DNA of 64,000 nucleotides from Vibrio litoralis DSM 17657 (lineage in GTDB: Bacteria > Pseudomonadota > Gammaproteobacteria > Enterobacterales > Vibrionaceae), in the NCBI RefSeq assembly GCF_000426765.1, contig NZ_AUFZ01000017.1, positions 1-64,000 on the forward strand, written 5' to 3'. This document shows, piece by piece, positions 45,958 to 55,409 of the stretch (positions are counted from its first letter, which is position 1; the number at the start of each line of letters is the position of its first letter). The notes under the pieces were generated by a model, which was not told the DNA's origin, did no database searches, and worked only from the letters and a program-made list of their open reading frames with translations. The translations under genes were made by a program, and so were the position numbers.

Positions 45958-47869
45958 TGGCCAGCTGGCTTTTGGCGATCATCCTCTATTAGATAAATCC
46001 GATTTTGCGCTTCAGCAAAATGAAAGAGTATGTCTTGTTGGCCGTAACGGTGCAGGTAAATCCACCATGATGAAAGTGCTTTCGGGTGAAATCATTATGG
46101 ATGATGGAAAAATTCAGATAGAGCAAGATGTGGTAGTGTCTCGTTTAGAGCAAGATCCACCAAGAAATGCCGAAGGTACGGTTTACGATTATGTTGCAGA
46201 AGGGCTAGCAGAAGTTGGTGAATTATTAAAAGACTACCAACATCAGCTCGATATCATGATGGAAGATCCATCGGAAAAGAACATCAATCGTTTATCTAAA
46301 ATTCAAGAGCTGCTTGATCATAATGACGGCTGGCGTCTTGAAGACCGTATTAAAAATATTCTGACGTCTTTATCTTTGGATGAACATACACTACTGACGA
46401 GCTTATCTGGTGGCTGGCAACGTAAAGCTGCTTTAGCTCGCGCCTTAGTATGTGATCCAGATGTTTTATTGCTAGATGAGCCAACTAACCACTTAGATGT
46501 CACCACGATTGAATGGCTAGAAGCCTTCTTGAAAGATTTCCGTGGTTCGATTGTCTTTATCTCTCATGACCGTGCTTTTATTCAATCAATGGCGACTCGT
46601 ATTCTTGATTTAGATCGCGGAAAACTGAGTTCTTACCCGGGCAATTATGAGCAATATTTGATTGATAAAGAAGAAGCGTTACGCATAGAAGAAATGCAAA
46701 ACGCAGAGTTTGATAAAAAACTCGCTCAAGAAGAAGTATGGATCCGCCAAGGTATCAAAGCGCGTCGTACTCGTAACGAAGGGCGTGTTCGTGCACTTAA
46801 AAAGCTCCGTGAAGAACGTTCTGACCGTCGTGAAGTACAGGGTAAAGCCAATATTCAAATTGATGAGTCTAACCGTTCTGGCAAAATCATCTTTGAAGCA
46901 GAGAATCTGTGCTATCAAATTGATGGCAAAATCATTGTCGATGATTTCAGCTTCAATATTATGCGCGGTGATCGTATCGCATTAATTGGGCCAAACGGCT
47001 GTGGTAAAAGTACCTTATTGAAATTGTTGCTTGATAAGTTAAAACCCGATTCAGGCCGCTTGCATTGCGGAACGAAATTGGAAGTTGCGTATTTCGATCA
47101 GTATCGTGAAGTGCTCGATCCTGAAAAAACAGTAATGGATAATTTAGCTGACGGTAAGCAAGAAGTGACCGTCGGTGGAAGAACTCGCCATGTTCTGGGT
47201 TACTTGCAAGATTTCCTATTTGAACCGAAAAGGGCGCGTACACCGGTTAAAGCTTTATCCGGTGGTGAGAAAAACCGCTTACTTTTAGCGCGCTTGTTCT
47301 TAAAATCGAATAATTTATTGATTCTCGATGAACCAACTAACGATTTAGATATCGAAACATTGGAACTTTTGGAAGAAATTCTTGCCAACTATCAAGGTAC
47401 TTTGCTTTTAGTAAGTCATGATCGTCAATTCGTTGATAATACTGTTACAACCAGTTGGATTTTTGAAGGTAACGGTAAAATTGAAGAGTTTGTTGGTGGC
47501 TATCATGATGCTCAAGAGCAACGTGCTCAAGTGTTGCAGTCTCGAGGTGTTACACAACAGTCTTCTTCTGTGAATGAAAAACCAGCGAAAGTAGACACAG
47601 TGGTTGAAGAAACTCCCAAAACTCAACCAAATGCTAACAAACCGAAGAAGTTATCTTATAAACTGCAACGTGAGTTAGAGTCTTTACCTCAAGTACTAGA
47701 GTCATTGGAAGCGGAAATTGAACAGTTACAAACTCAGGTCAATCAACCTGACTTTTTCACACAGAGTAGCGATAAAACTCAAGCGATTTTGGATCGACTG
47801 AACGCTGCTGAACAAGAATTAGAAACTGCATTCGGACGTTGGGAAGAACTCGAGTCGATGCAGGGCTAA
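45935..47869 (+). CDS. uup: ABC-F ATPase Uup
   Basis: The 644-residue ABC-F protein has two nucleotide-binding domains. Walker A motifs are GRNGAGKST (near residue 36) and GPNGCGKST. The signatures are LSGGW and LSGGE, and the Walker B motifs VLLLDEPTNHLD and LLILDEPTNDLD. The basic interdomain linker is VWIRQGIKARRTRNEGRVRALK, and a C-terminal coiled coil (KKLSYKLQRELESLPQ) follows. Uup acts on ribosomes and limits replication-transcription conflicts and transposon excision. Its start overlaps the DUF836 redoxin gene. Confidence 0.96.
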   Translation: MALITIHNGQLAFGDHPLLDKSDFALQQNERVCLVGRNGAGKSTMMKVLSGEIIMDDGKIQIEQDVVVSRLEQDPPRNAEGTVYDYVAEGLAEVGELLKDYQHQLDIMMEDPSEKNINRLSKIQELLDHNDGWRLEDRIKNILTSLSLDEHTLLTSLSGGWQRKAALARALVCDPDVLLLDEPTNHLDVTTIEWLEAFLKDFRGSIVFISHDRAFIQSMATRILDLDRGKLSSYPGNYEQYLIDKEEALRIEEMQNAEFDKKLAQEEVWIRQGIKARRTRNEGRVRALKKLREERSDRREVQGKANIQIDESNRSGKIIFEAENLCYQIDGKIIVDDFSFNIMRGDRIALIGPNGCGKSTLLKLLLDKLKPDSGRLHCGTKLEVAYFDQYREVLDPEKTVMDNLADGKQEVTVGGRTRHVLGYLQDFLFEPKRARTPVKALSGGEKNRLLLARLFLKSNNLLILDEPTNDLDIETLELLEEILANYQGTLLLVSHDRQFVDNTVTTSWIFEGNGKIEEFVGGYHDAQEQRAQVLQSRGVTQQSSSVNEKPAKVDTVVEETPKTQPNANKPKKLSYKLQRELESLPQVLESLEAEIEQLQTQVNQPDFFTQSSDKTQAILDRLNAAEQELETAFGRWEELESMQG

Positions 47870-47887
47870 AGGATTAGAAGTAAATTA

Positions 47888-49870
47888 ATGCTAAATCAAA
47901 CATTTAAATTATCAATGGTGGCTGCTGCGTTAATGGCAGCCAACTCTGCTAATGCAGCGCTGTATAAAATTGTCCCTGTAGATTCTAATGTTGGAGCTAA
48001 ACAGGTTTTCTCAAGTGCGATTAGTGATTCATCTTCACCAGTTGTGTCTGATACAAATCCACTAGGCTGTTTTGGTGCAGACTGTGCTGAAGGTACTAAT
48101 TATCAGCTAGGTGGTGATACTCGTGATGGCGAAGATGGAATTTCTTACCGTGATGAAGTGCCATTTAGATATGATAATACGTTTACCTATCTTGATTTGA
48201 GAGATCTACGTAATTACTGCTATAACCAACTGGGTTACTCGACTTGTGATAGTTGGGCGATAAATCAGTGGTTTGGCGGCTATTCTGAAAATGATGAAGA
48301 TGATTGTGATTACAGCTTAACTGGCGGTCTATGTCAGGAGCGTAGAGCTTTTGAACATGGTCAGTACACCTCTAATGCTAAAGTGTTTGTTGAAGATGGA
48401 TCATTTGATAGTGAGAATCCTCCTGTAGATTCAACTGCTGCACCATCTACAGGATCTCCTGTATCCAACTCTACTAATGCGGTGCTTAACAAAATTACAC
48501 CTAATGCTGATGTGATTGGTATTGCTAGTAGTGGTTATTACGACGTTAATGGTAAGTACGTTTTGCCGTATCGCCAACGTGGTTTTTATAACGATACTGT
48601 TTTACTACCTAAGCAAGATGCTAAAGACGAGATTGTAAAACAAATGGGTCGTACCTTTGCGTATGATTCATTTGAGTACAATGGTACGACTTATGTTGTC
48701 GGCTCAGCTTCAATTGCCCCATTTGATAATGGCGATGAGAATAAGCGCTATTATAACGGTGGGGAATACGGGGAGCTTTCTAATTGTACATCTTATGACG
48801 ATCCTGCACTTTTTGCTGCATGCCAAAACTTTGCTTTTGCTACACAAGCATACGTTTGGGATAGTATCGATGGTGCATCAGGGAAAGCCGTGTCTGGTTG
48901 GATTGGTCAAGATACCACCTCTCCAAATCGTGATGATGCCGCGGCTCAAGCGAGTGCTCGAACAGGGATAGTGAGTGATACTACTTCCTCTATATACAAA
49001 AACTTACCCGTATTGGCAGGTTTTAATACTCGTCGTGATGATGATAATTTATTGATGCAGGCGGCTATTTTTTATCCTAAAAAAAGTTTTGATATAACTA
49101 CGGAAAATCAGTGGGATTCTGTGTTTGTCAAAGGCGCTGAAGTTGAAGATGGTGACGACTATATTTACAGTAATAGTCTAATTAAAGACATCAATAAAAA
49201 CTTGATTGCTATCGGTGAAGCTAAGCGTAGTGGTCGTTATCCTAAAGATGGAGCCGCTAGTAACCGTTTATTTTATACTGATGCATCCAAAGGAAGTGTT
49301 GATACTCAACCTGTTGCAACTTACTTGAACGGTGATATTTTCTTCAGTAGTGCGGGTGGTGAAGCTAACGCTATTAACAACTATAACGAAGTAGTCGGTT
49401 CTATTGATGCAGAAGAAAGTCGTGAATGGGATGGCAAACAACGCCGCCGCCGTGGTTTTATTGATCCACTGAATTTAAATGGTACTAATCCAGACCGGTT
49501 AGCCTTATTCCAAGGTAAAGCTTGGTATTTAGATAACCTCACTAATGGTGGTACTGATTCAGATGCCAACAACGCATATCGCATTGTGAATGCAACCGGT
49601 ATTAATGATGATGGTGTAATTTCAGCAACTGCTAATTACTGTGCTGGTGGTTATGATAATACCGACCATAATTCATACTGTGGAGATGGTAGTGGTACAG
49701 AAGAATTGGTTGCGGTTAAATTAGTTCCAATTGCGGGCGTTACGGCTGACGATATCATCTTGCGTAAGTCCGGAAAACCACCAGTTGAGCGAGAAGGCGG
49801 TAGCTTAGGTTATTTCGCTTTAGCTTTACTTGGTTTATTAGGTTTCAGAAGAAAAAAAATCAAATCATAA
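47888..49870 (+). CDS. DUF3466 family exported protein with GlyGly-CTERM anchor
   Basis: The 660-residue precursor has a signal peptide (SMVAAALMAANSANAA). A large beta-rich domain with acidic, Ca-binding-like patches (SENDEDDCDYS, DNGDENKRY) follows. The C-terminus EGGSLGYFALALLGLLGFRRKK is a GlyGly-CTERM sorting signal: a Gly-Gly motif, hydrophobic helix and basic tail. Such proteins are processed by rhombosortase and exported or surface-anchored through type II secretion. Repeated Cys pairs suggest disulfides. It sits 18 bp after uup, where E. coli has pqiABC. Function unknown. Confidence 0.8.
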   Translation: MLNQTFKLSMVAAALMAANSANAALYKIVPVDSNVGAKQVFSSAISDSSSPVVSDTNPLGCFGADCAEGTNYQLGGDTRDGEDGISYRDEVPFRYDNTFTYLDLRDLRNYCYNQLGYSTCDSWAINQWFGGYSENDEDDCDYSLTGGLCQERRAFEHGQYTSNAKVFVEDGSFDSENPPVDSTAAPSTGSPVSNSTNAVLNKITPNADVIGIASSGYYDVNGKYVLPYRQRGFYNDTVLLPKQDAKDEIVKQMGRTFAYDSFEYNGTTYVVGSASIAPFDNGDENKRYYNGGEYGELSNCTSYDDPALFAACQNFAFATQAYVWDSIDGASGKAVSGWIGQDTTSPNRDDAAAQASARTGIVSDTTSSIYKNLPVLAGFNTRRDDDNLLMQAAIFYPKKSFDITTENQWDSVFVKGAEVEDGDDYIYSNSLIKDINKNLIAIGEAKRSGRYPKDGAASNRLFYTDASKGSVDTQPVATYLNGDIFFSSAGGEANAINNYNEVVGSIDAEESREWDGKQRRRRGFIDPLNLNGTNPDRLALFQGKAWYLDNLTNGGTDSDANNAYRIVNATGINDDGVISATANYCAGGYDNTDHNSYCGDGSGTEELVAVKLVPIAGVTADDIILRKSGKPPVEREGGSLGYFALALLGLLGFRRKKIKS

Positions 49871-49889
49871 GGTTAACAAACCTAGCATT

Positions 49890-49926
49890 AAACCGAGGTT
49901 CACAAAATTGAATCTCGGTTTTTTTT
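49890..49926 (+). terminator. Intrinsic terminator after the DUF3466 gene
   Basis: AACCGAGGTTCA and TGAATCTCGGTT form an imperfect 12-bp stem and are followed by a T-run. Confidence 0.8.
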
Positions 49927-50031
49927 CGCCTTGAGAAAATCGGATCTTTGGCCGATGCTTAATGAGTGGCGTTGTAATAAAACTGCCACAGATAGTCGTT
50001 TTGGTAATGATCAAAGTAAGAGGACTGTACT

Positions 50032-50205
50032 ATGAAGAGACAGAAACGCGATCGCCTAGAAAGAGCGCAATCTCAAGGTTATAAAGCCGGTCTTAATGGG
50101 AGATCGATGGATGACTGTCCATATCAGCAAATGGATGCTAAATCGAATTGGTTAGGCGGTTGGCGTGATGCAAGAGATGATCGTCAATCCGGGCTTATTA
50201 AATAA
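50032..50205 (+). CDS. rmf: Ribosome modulation factor
   Basis: This 57-residue basic protein begins MKRQKRDRLERAQSQGYKAG and has GRSMDDCPYQ and NWLGGWRDARDDR, matching E. coli Rmf nearly throughout. Rmf dimerises ribosomes (100S) in stationary phase and blocks the anti-Shine-Dalgarno region. AGAGGA lies before the ATG. The gene is flanked by its own terminator and is next to fabA as in E. coli. Confidence 0.96.
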   Translation: MKRQKRDRLERAQSQGYKAGLNGRSMDDCPYQQMDAKSNWLGGWRDARDDRQSGLIK

Positions 50206-50263
50206 CTTAAGAGTAGATAGTTTATCCAAAGGTTAATTTAATAAGTTTAGTCGGTACAGAATT

Positions 50264-50287
50264 AGGCTCCGAAAATGGAGCCTTTAT
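50264..50287 (+). terminator. Intrinsic terminator after rmf
   Basis: AGGCTCC and GGAGCCT form a perfect 7-bp stem with loop GAAAAT, followed by TTATT. Confidence 0.7.
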
Positions 50288-50319
50288 TACGAAGTATTAG
50301 CGCACTATAACTAAATATT

Positions 50320-50363
50320 TTTAATTAAATAAATCAGCTATTTTGCTGATTTATTTAATTAAA
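50320..50363. terminator. Bidirectional AT-rich terminator between rmf and fabA
   Basis: A perfect 19-bp inverted repeat (TTTAATTAAATAAATCAGC and its complement) encloses TATTTT. It lies 18 bp after the fabA stop codon and terminates fabA from the minus strand, backing up the rmf terminator. Confidence 0.75.
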
Positions 50364-50380
50364 GGGGAATTAATCTCGTT

Positions 50381-50905
50381 CTAGAAAGCCGACGTATCTT
50401 GGAAAAGACCTACTTTTAAGTCTTTCGCTACGTAGATTTCTTTTCCATCAACAAGTACACGACCATCTGCTAGGCCCATTACTAGGCGGCGATTTACTAC
50501 GCGTTTGATGTTGATTTCGTAAGTGACTTTTTTGGCAGTCGGTAGAATTTGGCCTGTGAATTTTACTTCGCCAACACCTAGTGCTCGGCCTTTACCTTCA
50601 CCGCCAACCCAACCAAGGAAGAAGCCGACTAGTTGCCACATTGCATCTAGACCAAGACAACCTGGCATTACAGGGTCGCCAGGGAAGTGGCAGTCAAAAA
50701 ACCATAGGTCAGGAGTAATATCTAATTCTGCAATAATCACACCTTTACCAAATTCACCTTCGCCTTCAGCGTCAGTAATTTTAGCGATACGGTCCATCAT
50801 TAACATGCTTGGTGCAGGAAGCTGTGGACGGCCTGGGCCAAAAAGTTCGCCTTGGCTTGATGCTAGAAGGTCTTCACGAGTATATGAGTTACGTTTGTTT
50901 TGCAT
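50381..50905 (-). CDS. fabA: 3-hydroxydecanoyl-ACP dehydratase/isomerase FabA
   Basis: This 174-residue hotdog enzyme introduces the cis double bond in unsaturated fatty acid synthesis. The N-terminus [20 protein letters not shown] is family-typical. The active site has the His in [20 protein letters not shown], with the catalytic Asp in GLDAMWQ. The ATG at 50903-50905 follows GGAGTG on the minus strand; the longer frame to 50983 runs into the lonH end. Adjacent FadR-like and FabR-like sites lie upstream. Confidence 0.97.
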   Translation of the reverse strand: MQNKRNSYTREDLLASSQGELFGPGRPQLPAPSMLMMDRIAKITDAEGEGEFGKGVIIAELDITPDLWFFDCHFPGDPVMPGCLGLDAMWQLVGFFLGWVGGEGKGRALGVGEVKFTGQILPTAKKVTYEINIKRVVNRRLVMGLADGRVLVDGKEIYVAKDLKVGLFQDTSAF

Positions 50906-50939
50906 TATATAATCACTCCAGAAATAGTCTGTGTATCTT

Positions 50940-50957
50940 AGAGAACAGGTGTAAGCT
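50940..50957 (-). promoter_or_regulatory. FabR-like operator upstream of fabA
   Basis: On the minus strand, AGCTTACACCTGTTCTCT matches the FabR consensus AGCGTACANNTGTTCGCT at most positions. It lies about 35 bp before the fabA start codon. FabR represses fabA and fabB in enterobacteria. Confidence 0.6.
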
Positions 50958-50958
50958 A

Positions 50959-50975
50959 AACAAGTCCGATCAGTG
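50959..50975 (-). promoter_or_regulatory. FadR-like site upstream of fabA
   Basis: On the minus strand, CACTGATCGGACTTGTT matches 13 of 15 fixed positions of the FadR consensus AACTGGTCNGACNTGTT. It is one base from the FabR-like site, the same tandem order as in E. coli, where FadR activates fabA. It overlaps the lonH stop codon. Confidence 0.65.
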
Positions 50976-52640
50976 AATACCAAGTAAACTTTTGATCTTA
51001 TTTACTATACCGCAAGGTGCGGATTCATGTTTATCAAAGTGCTCGATTCTCTCAGAGATTTTCTTCAATATGGTTTCTTCTTCATCACCACGGAAGGCTT
51101 TATTTAAGATGATAGGTAATGCTTCATCTACAGATTCAACTGACCATAGGTGGAATTTTTCATTTTTGATCGCTTCAACAACATCATGATGTAAGGATAA
51201 GTGTTTTAAGTTAGTTTTCGGTAAAACCACACCTTGATGACCTGTTAATCCACGATGGTTACATATCTGGAAGAAGCCTTCGATTTTCTCATTTAAACCA
51301 CCGACTGCTTGTACGCGACCAAATTGATCCACGGCACCAGTAACAGCAATTTGTTGATTAATCGGGTACTCAGATAAAGCACTTACAAGCGCACACAATT
51401 CAGCTAAAGAAGCGCTATCGCCGTCAACTTCTGAGTACGATTGTTCAAATACAATAGAAGCGGCAAACGGTAAAGGGTCATCCAAGTTTAGAGCACTGCC
51501 TAAGAAGGCTTGCATTATCATCATGCCTTTCGCGTGTAAATTGCCACCTAGTTCTGCTTTGCGCTCAACATCAGCAATATCACCATCACCAAAGTGAATA
51601 ACACATGAAATACGAGCTGGTTCACCATAAACAACAGGATGTCCCGGTACTTCAATAACCGTTAGGCCATTGACTTGACCGACACGTTCGCTTTGGGTCT
51701 CAATGATAACTTGGCCGTCTAATATATCGGCTAAAGCTCTTTGAGGTAGATATTCTTGACGATAGGTTCGATCGGCTAAAGCTTTTTCCATATCGGATTG
51801 AGAAATAGCTTGCCCATTGGAAACTAAAGCAGCCTCCGTTAACAATGTTCTATGCCAAATAGGGCACAGAGGCATTCTTTCTTGGTCTTCGGTTTCACGA
51901 GCTCCTTGAGCTAACAGGAAAGTCCAGGCATGTGAGTCTAGAAGCTTAGGAAGTTGGTAACCATCAATAATGCCGTTAATGTATTGAATGTATGATTCAA
52001 GCGTCTCAGCGGTAATTTTAAGGTCTAACTCTACTTCAGCGAACAAGCATAGATGAGTTCTCATATCCGCATCGAATAAATCTAAATCACCTAACTGCAT
52101 TCTATCGCCAATAATGACCAGCTTTACATCGTATTTTTTGAGTGGTACGTTTTCGATAACCTGTTTTGAGTCGGAAGACATTCCAGAACAAGCATTGCCT
52201 AAAACCGCAGCTTTTAATTTCGGCCAAGCACGAGTGTTAGCTAATATTAAGTTTGACGAAATGATAAGATAGCCGCCATCAGCCTTATCAAGCAATCCTT
52301 CAGAGGCATGAATAATTTGGCCATTTTCAACTTGGTATTGCCCAAATAACTCTTCAAGCTCGATGCTTTCACTGGTGATAACAGGAGTACGGTTTATTTC
52401 ACCCGTATTCATTAGCATAGAGTAAGCATTATGGATTGCTTGGCGATAAATGAAATTATCCGGTGCATTTACTAATAGGAAACGCGGAAAGCTCGCCATT
52501 TGTGCAAAATGCAGAATAGAAGCTTTGAGTCTAGGCTGAAGATCCAAAAAGGATAGGTGACTACTAGAGTCGTTTTGCGTGAGGATATCTTCATATTGTG
52601 AAAAGTTGGGTGTTGCAGATTGCCAAGACTCTTTGATCAT
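50970..52640 (-). CDS. lonH: Lon-like protease (LonH/YcbZ family)
   Basis: The 556-residue protein has an N-terminal ATPase-like region lacking a classic Walker A. A Lon-type S16 protease domain follows. The Ser sits in [20 protein letters not shown] and the Lys in [13 protein letters not shown], forming the Ser-Lys dyad. YcbZ is a stand-alone Lon relative; its physiological role is not established. The gene is conserved between fabA and matP as in E. coli and divergent from matP. Confidence 0.92.
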   Translation of the reverse strand: MIKESWQSATPNFSQYEDILTQNDSSSHLSFLDLQPRLKASILHFAQMASFPRFLLVNAPDNFIYRQAIHNAYSMLMNTGEINRTPVITSESIELEELFGQYQVENGQIIHASEGLLDKADGGYLIISSNLILANTRAWPKLKAAVLGNACSGMSSDSKQVIENVPLKKYDVKLVIIGDRMQLGDLDLFDADMRTHLCLFAEVELDLKITAETLESYIQYINGIIDGYQLPKLLDSHAWTFLLAQGARETEDQERMPLCPIWHRTLLTEAALVSNGQAISQSDMEKALADRTYRQEYLPQRALADILDGQVIIETQSERVGQVNGLTVIEVPGHPVVYGEPARISCVIHFGDGDIADVERKAELGGNLHAKGMMIMQAFLGSALNLDDPLPFAASIVFEQSYSEVDGDSASLAELCALVSALSEYPINQQIAVTGAVDQFGRVQAVGGLNEKIEGFFQICNHRGLTGHQGVVLPKTNLKHLSLHHDVVEAIKNEKFHLWSVESVDEALPIILNKAFRGDEEETILKKISERIEHFDKHESAPCGIVNKIKSLLGIH

Positions 52641-52828
52641 TATAAAAAATTCAATATGTGGTTAGAAGGAAAGAAGTATATAGAAAAATAGCTTAACCTT
52701 ATACCTGTTTATGCTGCGTAAGTTGAGTGTTTAATCAATGGATTTGAGAGGCTGTTATCATAAAGTCAAAATAGGTTGGACTATTATTCTAGATGGAGTC
52801 AAAACAGTTGAGAATGTGATGGTTTTTA

Positions 52829-52841
52829 GTTACGCTGTCAC
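52829..52841. promoter_or_regulatory. matS-like site in front of matP
   Basis: GTTACGCTGTCAC matches the matS consensus GTGACRNYGTCAC at all but the third base. It lies 26 bp before the matP start codon, where bound MatP could autoregulate. Confidence 0.4.
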
Positions 52842-52866
52842 TGTAAATTGTCTATAGGGAAGACTA

Positions 52867-53316
52867 ATGAAATATCAACAGCTTGAAAACCTTGAATGTG
52901 GCTGGAAGTGGCAATATTTAATTCGTAAATGGAAAGACGGAGAATCGATTACTCGTTACCAAGATTCTAGTGAATCTCACGCTGCCATTATGGGGCTTCA
53001 AAAGCTAGAACATCAGCCGACACAAGTACTGAATTGGATTGATGATCATATGAATCCTGAGCTTGATAATAAACTTAAGCAAGCTATCCGTGCTAAACGC
53101 AAACGCCATTTTAACGCCGAACATACTCATACCAAGAAGAAATCGATCGACTTAGATTATGCGGTTTGGGAAAAACTGTCGGATAGGGCGCAAGAATTAG
53201 GTTGCACACTATCAGAAGCGATTGAGTATCTGGTGAGTGAGGCATCTCGAAGCGAGAAAGCCAGTAAGAAAGTGCATAGTATCAAAGCCGATCTTAGTAA
53301 ATTACTCGACTTTTAA
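52867..53316 (+). CDS. matP: Macrodomain Ter protein MatP
   Basis: The 149-residue protein matches MatP. An N-terminal four-helix part (MKYQQLENLECGWKWQYLIRKW shown in part) is followed by KRKRHFNAEHTHTKKKSIDLD, the basic start of the ribbon-helix-helix domain. A C-terminal coiled coil comes last. MatP binds matS sites and condenses the replication-terminus macrodomain, with ZapB-linked anchoring. A matS-like site precedes the gene and a perfect site is at 59509. The ATG at 52867 has AGGGAAG upstream. Confidence 0.95.
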   Translation: MKYQQLENLECGWKWQYLIRKWKDGESITRYQDSSESHAAIMGLQKLEHQPTQVLNWIDDHMNPELDNKLKQAIRAKRKRHFNAEHTHTKKKSIDLDYAVWEKLSDRAQELGCTLSEAIEYLVSEASRSEKASKKVHSIKADLSKLLDF

Positions 53317-53465
53317 CCTAGAAACCATCATCTGCTGAGTCAAATTTTTGTGATAGTAAGTGATCGAGATTAAATTTCTTATTCTCAATCCTAGATATTG
53401 TCGGTTAAATTGCTAAATTGTATACAGTGATGTTCACATTTTATCTTCCCATTTTGAGGTGCTGT

Positions 53466-53768
53466 ATGAAAAAGCTCGCTATTTTATCGCTATGTTTATT
53501 TGCTACATCTTCCCATTTTGCTTTTGCAGGCGATCCAGAAGCTGGTAAAGCGAAAGTTGCAATGTGTGCTTCATGCCACGGTGCAGATGGTGTTGCGGTA
53601 ATCAAAACGTATCCAAATCTTAAAGGTCAAAATGCCGCTTATCTTGAAAAGGCGATCAAAGCTTTTAAAAGCGGTGAACGTAAAGATCCAGTAATGTCTC
53701 CAATGGCGACCACCATTAATGATGCCGATATCGCTGATATCGCTGCATATTACGAAAGCCTTAAATGA
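53466..53768 (+). CDS. Periplasmic class I c-type cytochrome
   Basis: The 100-residue precursor has a signal peptide (MKKLAILSLCLFATSSHFAFA). The haem motif CASCH lies near residue 34, with the Met ligand in VMSPMA. It matches the small monohaem c553/c4-like family that shuttles electrons to terminal oxidases or reductases. ATG 53466 follows GAGG and gives the signal peptide; the open frame to 53418 is not coding. The stop overlaps a 41-codon ORF in ATGA form. Confidence 0.85.
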   Translation: MKKLAILSLCLFATSSHFAFAGDPEAGKAKVAMCASCHGADGVAVIKTYPNLKGQNAAYLEKAIKAFKSGERKDPVMSPMATTINDADIADIAAYYESLK

Positions 53769-53890
53769 ATCTAAGCATAAAATCATTATCTGACTATATT
53801 AATATTATTGTCGCATCGAACGATAAAGATGCGGCAGATTTTAAAGTTGTTCGTACTGAAACAACCAAACGCATAGACGATGGAATTTAA
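53765..53890 (+). CDS. Possible small coupled ORF (41 aa) after the cytochrome gene
   Basis: ATGAATCTAAGC overlaps the cytochrome stop codon (ATGA). The product MNLSIKSLSDYINIIVASND... ends KRIDDGI, soluble and charged. Translational coupling is possible, but no family is recognised. It may be an accidental frame. Confidence 0.3.
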   Translation: MNLSIKSLSDYINIIVASNDKDAADFKVVRTETTKRIDDGI

Positions 53891-53997
53891 CAACAAACAT
53901 TTCATTCACGTTTGTAATAATTGACTTATTAGACTTCACTCTAAATCTGCGTAAGAAGCCATGAAACAATGTTTTCTGTCATTAATATTTCACACTT

Positions 53998-54795
53998 CTA
54001 TGCCTGACAATTAGGGGCCGACGCGTTGTATCTAGGTAAATCTTTAATTTCGTTCCCTAGATCTTGTATTCGAGTATTATGAGAGGGGTGAGTTGACAGT
54101 AATTCAGGAGGTTGATTTCCGCCGGATGCCTTTGCCATATTCTTCCATAGCTGAATACTTTGTTGCGGCTCGAATCCAGCTTTGGCCATCAGATCAATGC
54201 CCATAATATCGGCTTCCGTTTCTTGGGTTCGCCCATAAGGTAAACTAATGCCATATTCTACGCCTAAACCTAAAGCACTCATCGCCATTTCTTTATATTC
54301 AGTACCAGCTAAGGCAAAATCGGTAACTTGCATTCCAGTGCTAGTTATTTGACTACGTGACATACGTTCATTACCGTGATTAGCAAGTACATGCGCCACT
54401 TCATGCCCTAAAACCGTTGCCAGTTGATCTTGGTTAGTTGCCACTTTAAGTAAGCCAGTATAAACACCGATTTTACCGCCAGGCAGAGCGAAAGCGTTGA
54501 CTTGGTCAGAATCAAACACGACGACTTCCCATTGTGCAAAACTTGCTTGCTTAGGTACTTGCTTGGTAATCGCATTAGCTACACAAGTCACATAAGCATT
54601 GACCTTGGCATCTTTACTGACTTTCTCATTTTGCTTCATCTGCTCAAATGATTGAGCGCCTAATTGAGACATTTCACTGTCTGAAAATAGAATTACTTGG
54701 CTTCTGCCTGTTGGGGAAGAAGTACAAGCAGATAAACCTATCATGATCAATCCACTTAAAGTGACGACCTTTAACGGTGATGAAAGCTTCCTCAT
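53998..54795 (-). CDS. M48 family metalloprotease lipoprotein (LoiP/YggG-like)
   Basis: The 265-residue precursor has a lipobox IGLSAC after a hydrophobic signal, so the mature N-terminal Cys is lipidated in the envelope. The zinc motif HEVAH lies in LGHEVAHVLANHGNERM, with the third ligand Glu in QETEADIMG. It resembles LoiP/YggG, outer-membrane quality-control proteases near the BAM system. AAGGA on the minus strand favours the ATG at 54795 over 54840. No partner gene is adjacent. Confidence 0.85.
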   Translation of the reverse strand: MRKLSSPLKVVTLSGLIMIGLSACTSSPTGRSQVILFSDSEMSQLGAQSFEQMKQNEKVSKDAKVNAYVTCVANAITKQVPKQASFAQWEVVVFDSDQVNAFALPGGKIGVYTGLLKVATNQDQLATVLGHEVAHVLANHGNERMSRSQITSTGMQVTDFALAGTEYKEMAMSALGLGVEYGISLPYGRTQETEADIMGIDLMAKAGFEPQQSIQLWKNMAKASGGNQPPELLSTHPSHNTRIQDLGNEIKDLPRYNASAPNCQA

Positions 54796-54974
54796 AATCA
54801 TTCCTTGATCTAACGATATTGAGTTAACTTTAAAACACATTATCTATAACGGCAATTGGATAAAACTGAAATCAAAGTTAGAGTGGCATCTTCATATTGA
54901 GAAGTGAGATCTTGCACTTAGTTATTGATAAGAATATTGTTATGAGCTCAGCGTTATAGACAATAGGAATCACC

Positions 54975-55400
54975 ATGATTTGGAAAAAAGACGTCACTTT
55001 AGAGCGTTTAAATGCAACTTCTCGCAACACCTTGATGGAGCATCTCAATATTGAGTACGTTGAGATCACAGATAATAGTATTTCAGCGACCATGCCGGTA
55101 TCGAGTATCACTCACCAACCAATGGGCTTGCTGCACGGTGGCGCATCTGTGGTATTAGCTGAAACGTTAGGTTCTCTAGCTGCCAATATGTGCGTGGACG
55201 ATAACGCTTACTGCGTCGGTCTCGATATTAACGCCAACCATATTCGAGCAAAGCGTAACGGGGTAGTCACGGGGAAAACGTGGCCAATTCATATCGGTGT
55301 GTCTACTCAAGTGTGGCAAATTGAAATTGTTGATGAAGAACAACGTCTACTATGTACGAGCCGAATTACTATGGCCGTTAAAACTCGAAAAGGCGGTTAA
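54975..55400 (+). CDS. menI: 1,4-dihydroxy-2-naphthoyl-CoA hydrolase (MenI/YdiI type)
   Basis: This 141-residue hotdog thioesterase is close to E. coli YdiI. MIWKKDVTLERLNA opens the protein, and HQPMGLLHGGASVVLAETLG holds the catalytic Glu. GLDINANHIRAKRNGVVTG and HIGVSTQVWQIEI follow. It releases DHNA from CoA in menaquinone synthesis. Ten bases downstream begins a DUF3389 gene, so the two may be co-transcribed. It is divergent from the M48 protease. Confidence 0.88.
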   Translation: MIWKKDVTLERLNATSRNTLMEHLNIEYVEITDNSISATMPVSSITHQPMGLLHGGASVVLAETLGSLAANMCVDDNAYCVGLDINANHIRAKRNGVVTGKTWPIHIGVSTQVWQIEIVDEEQRLLCTSRITMAVKTRKGG

Positions 55401-55409
55401 AGTCCGAAA

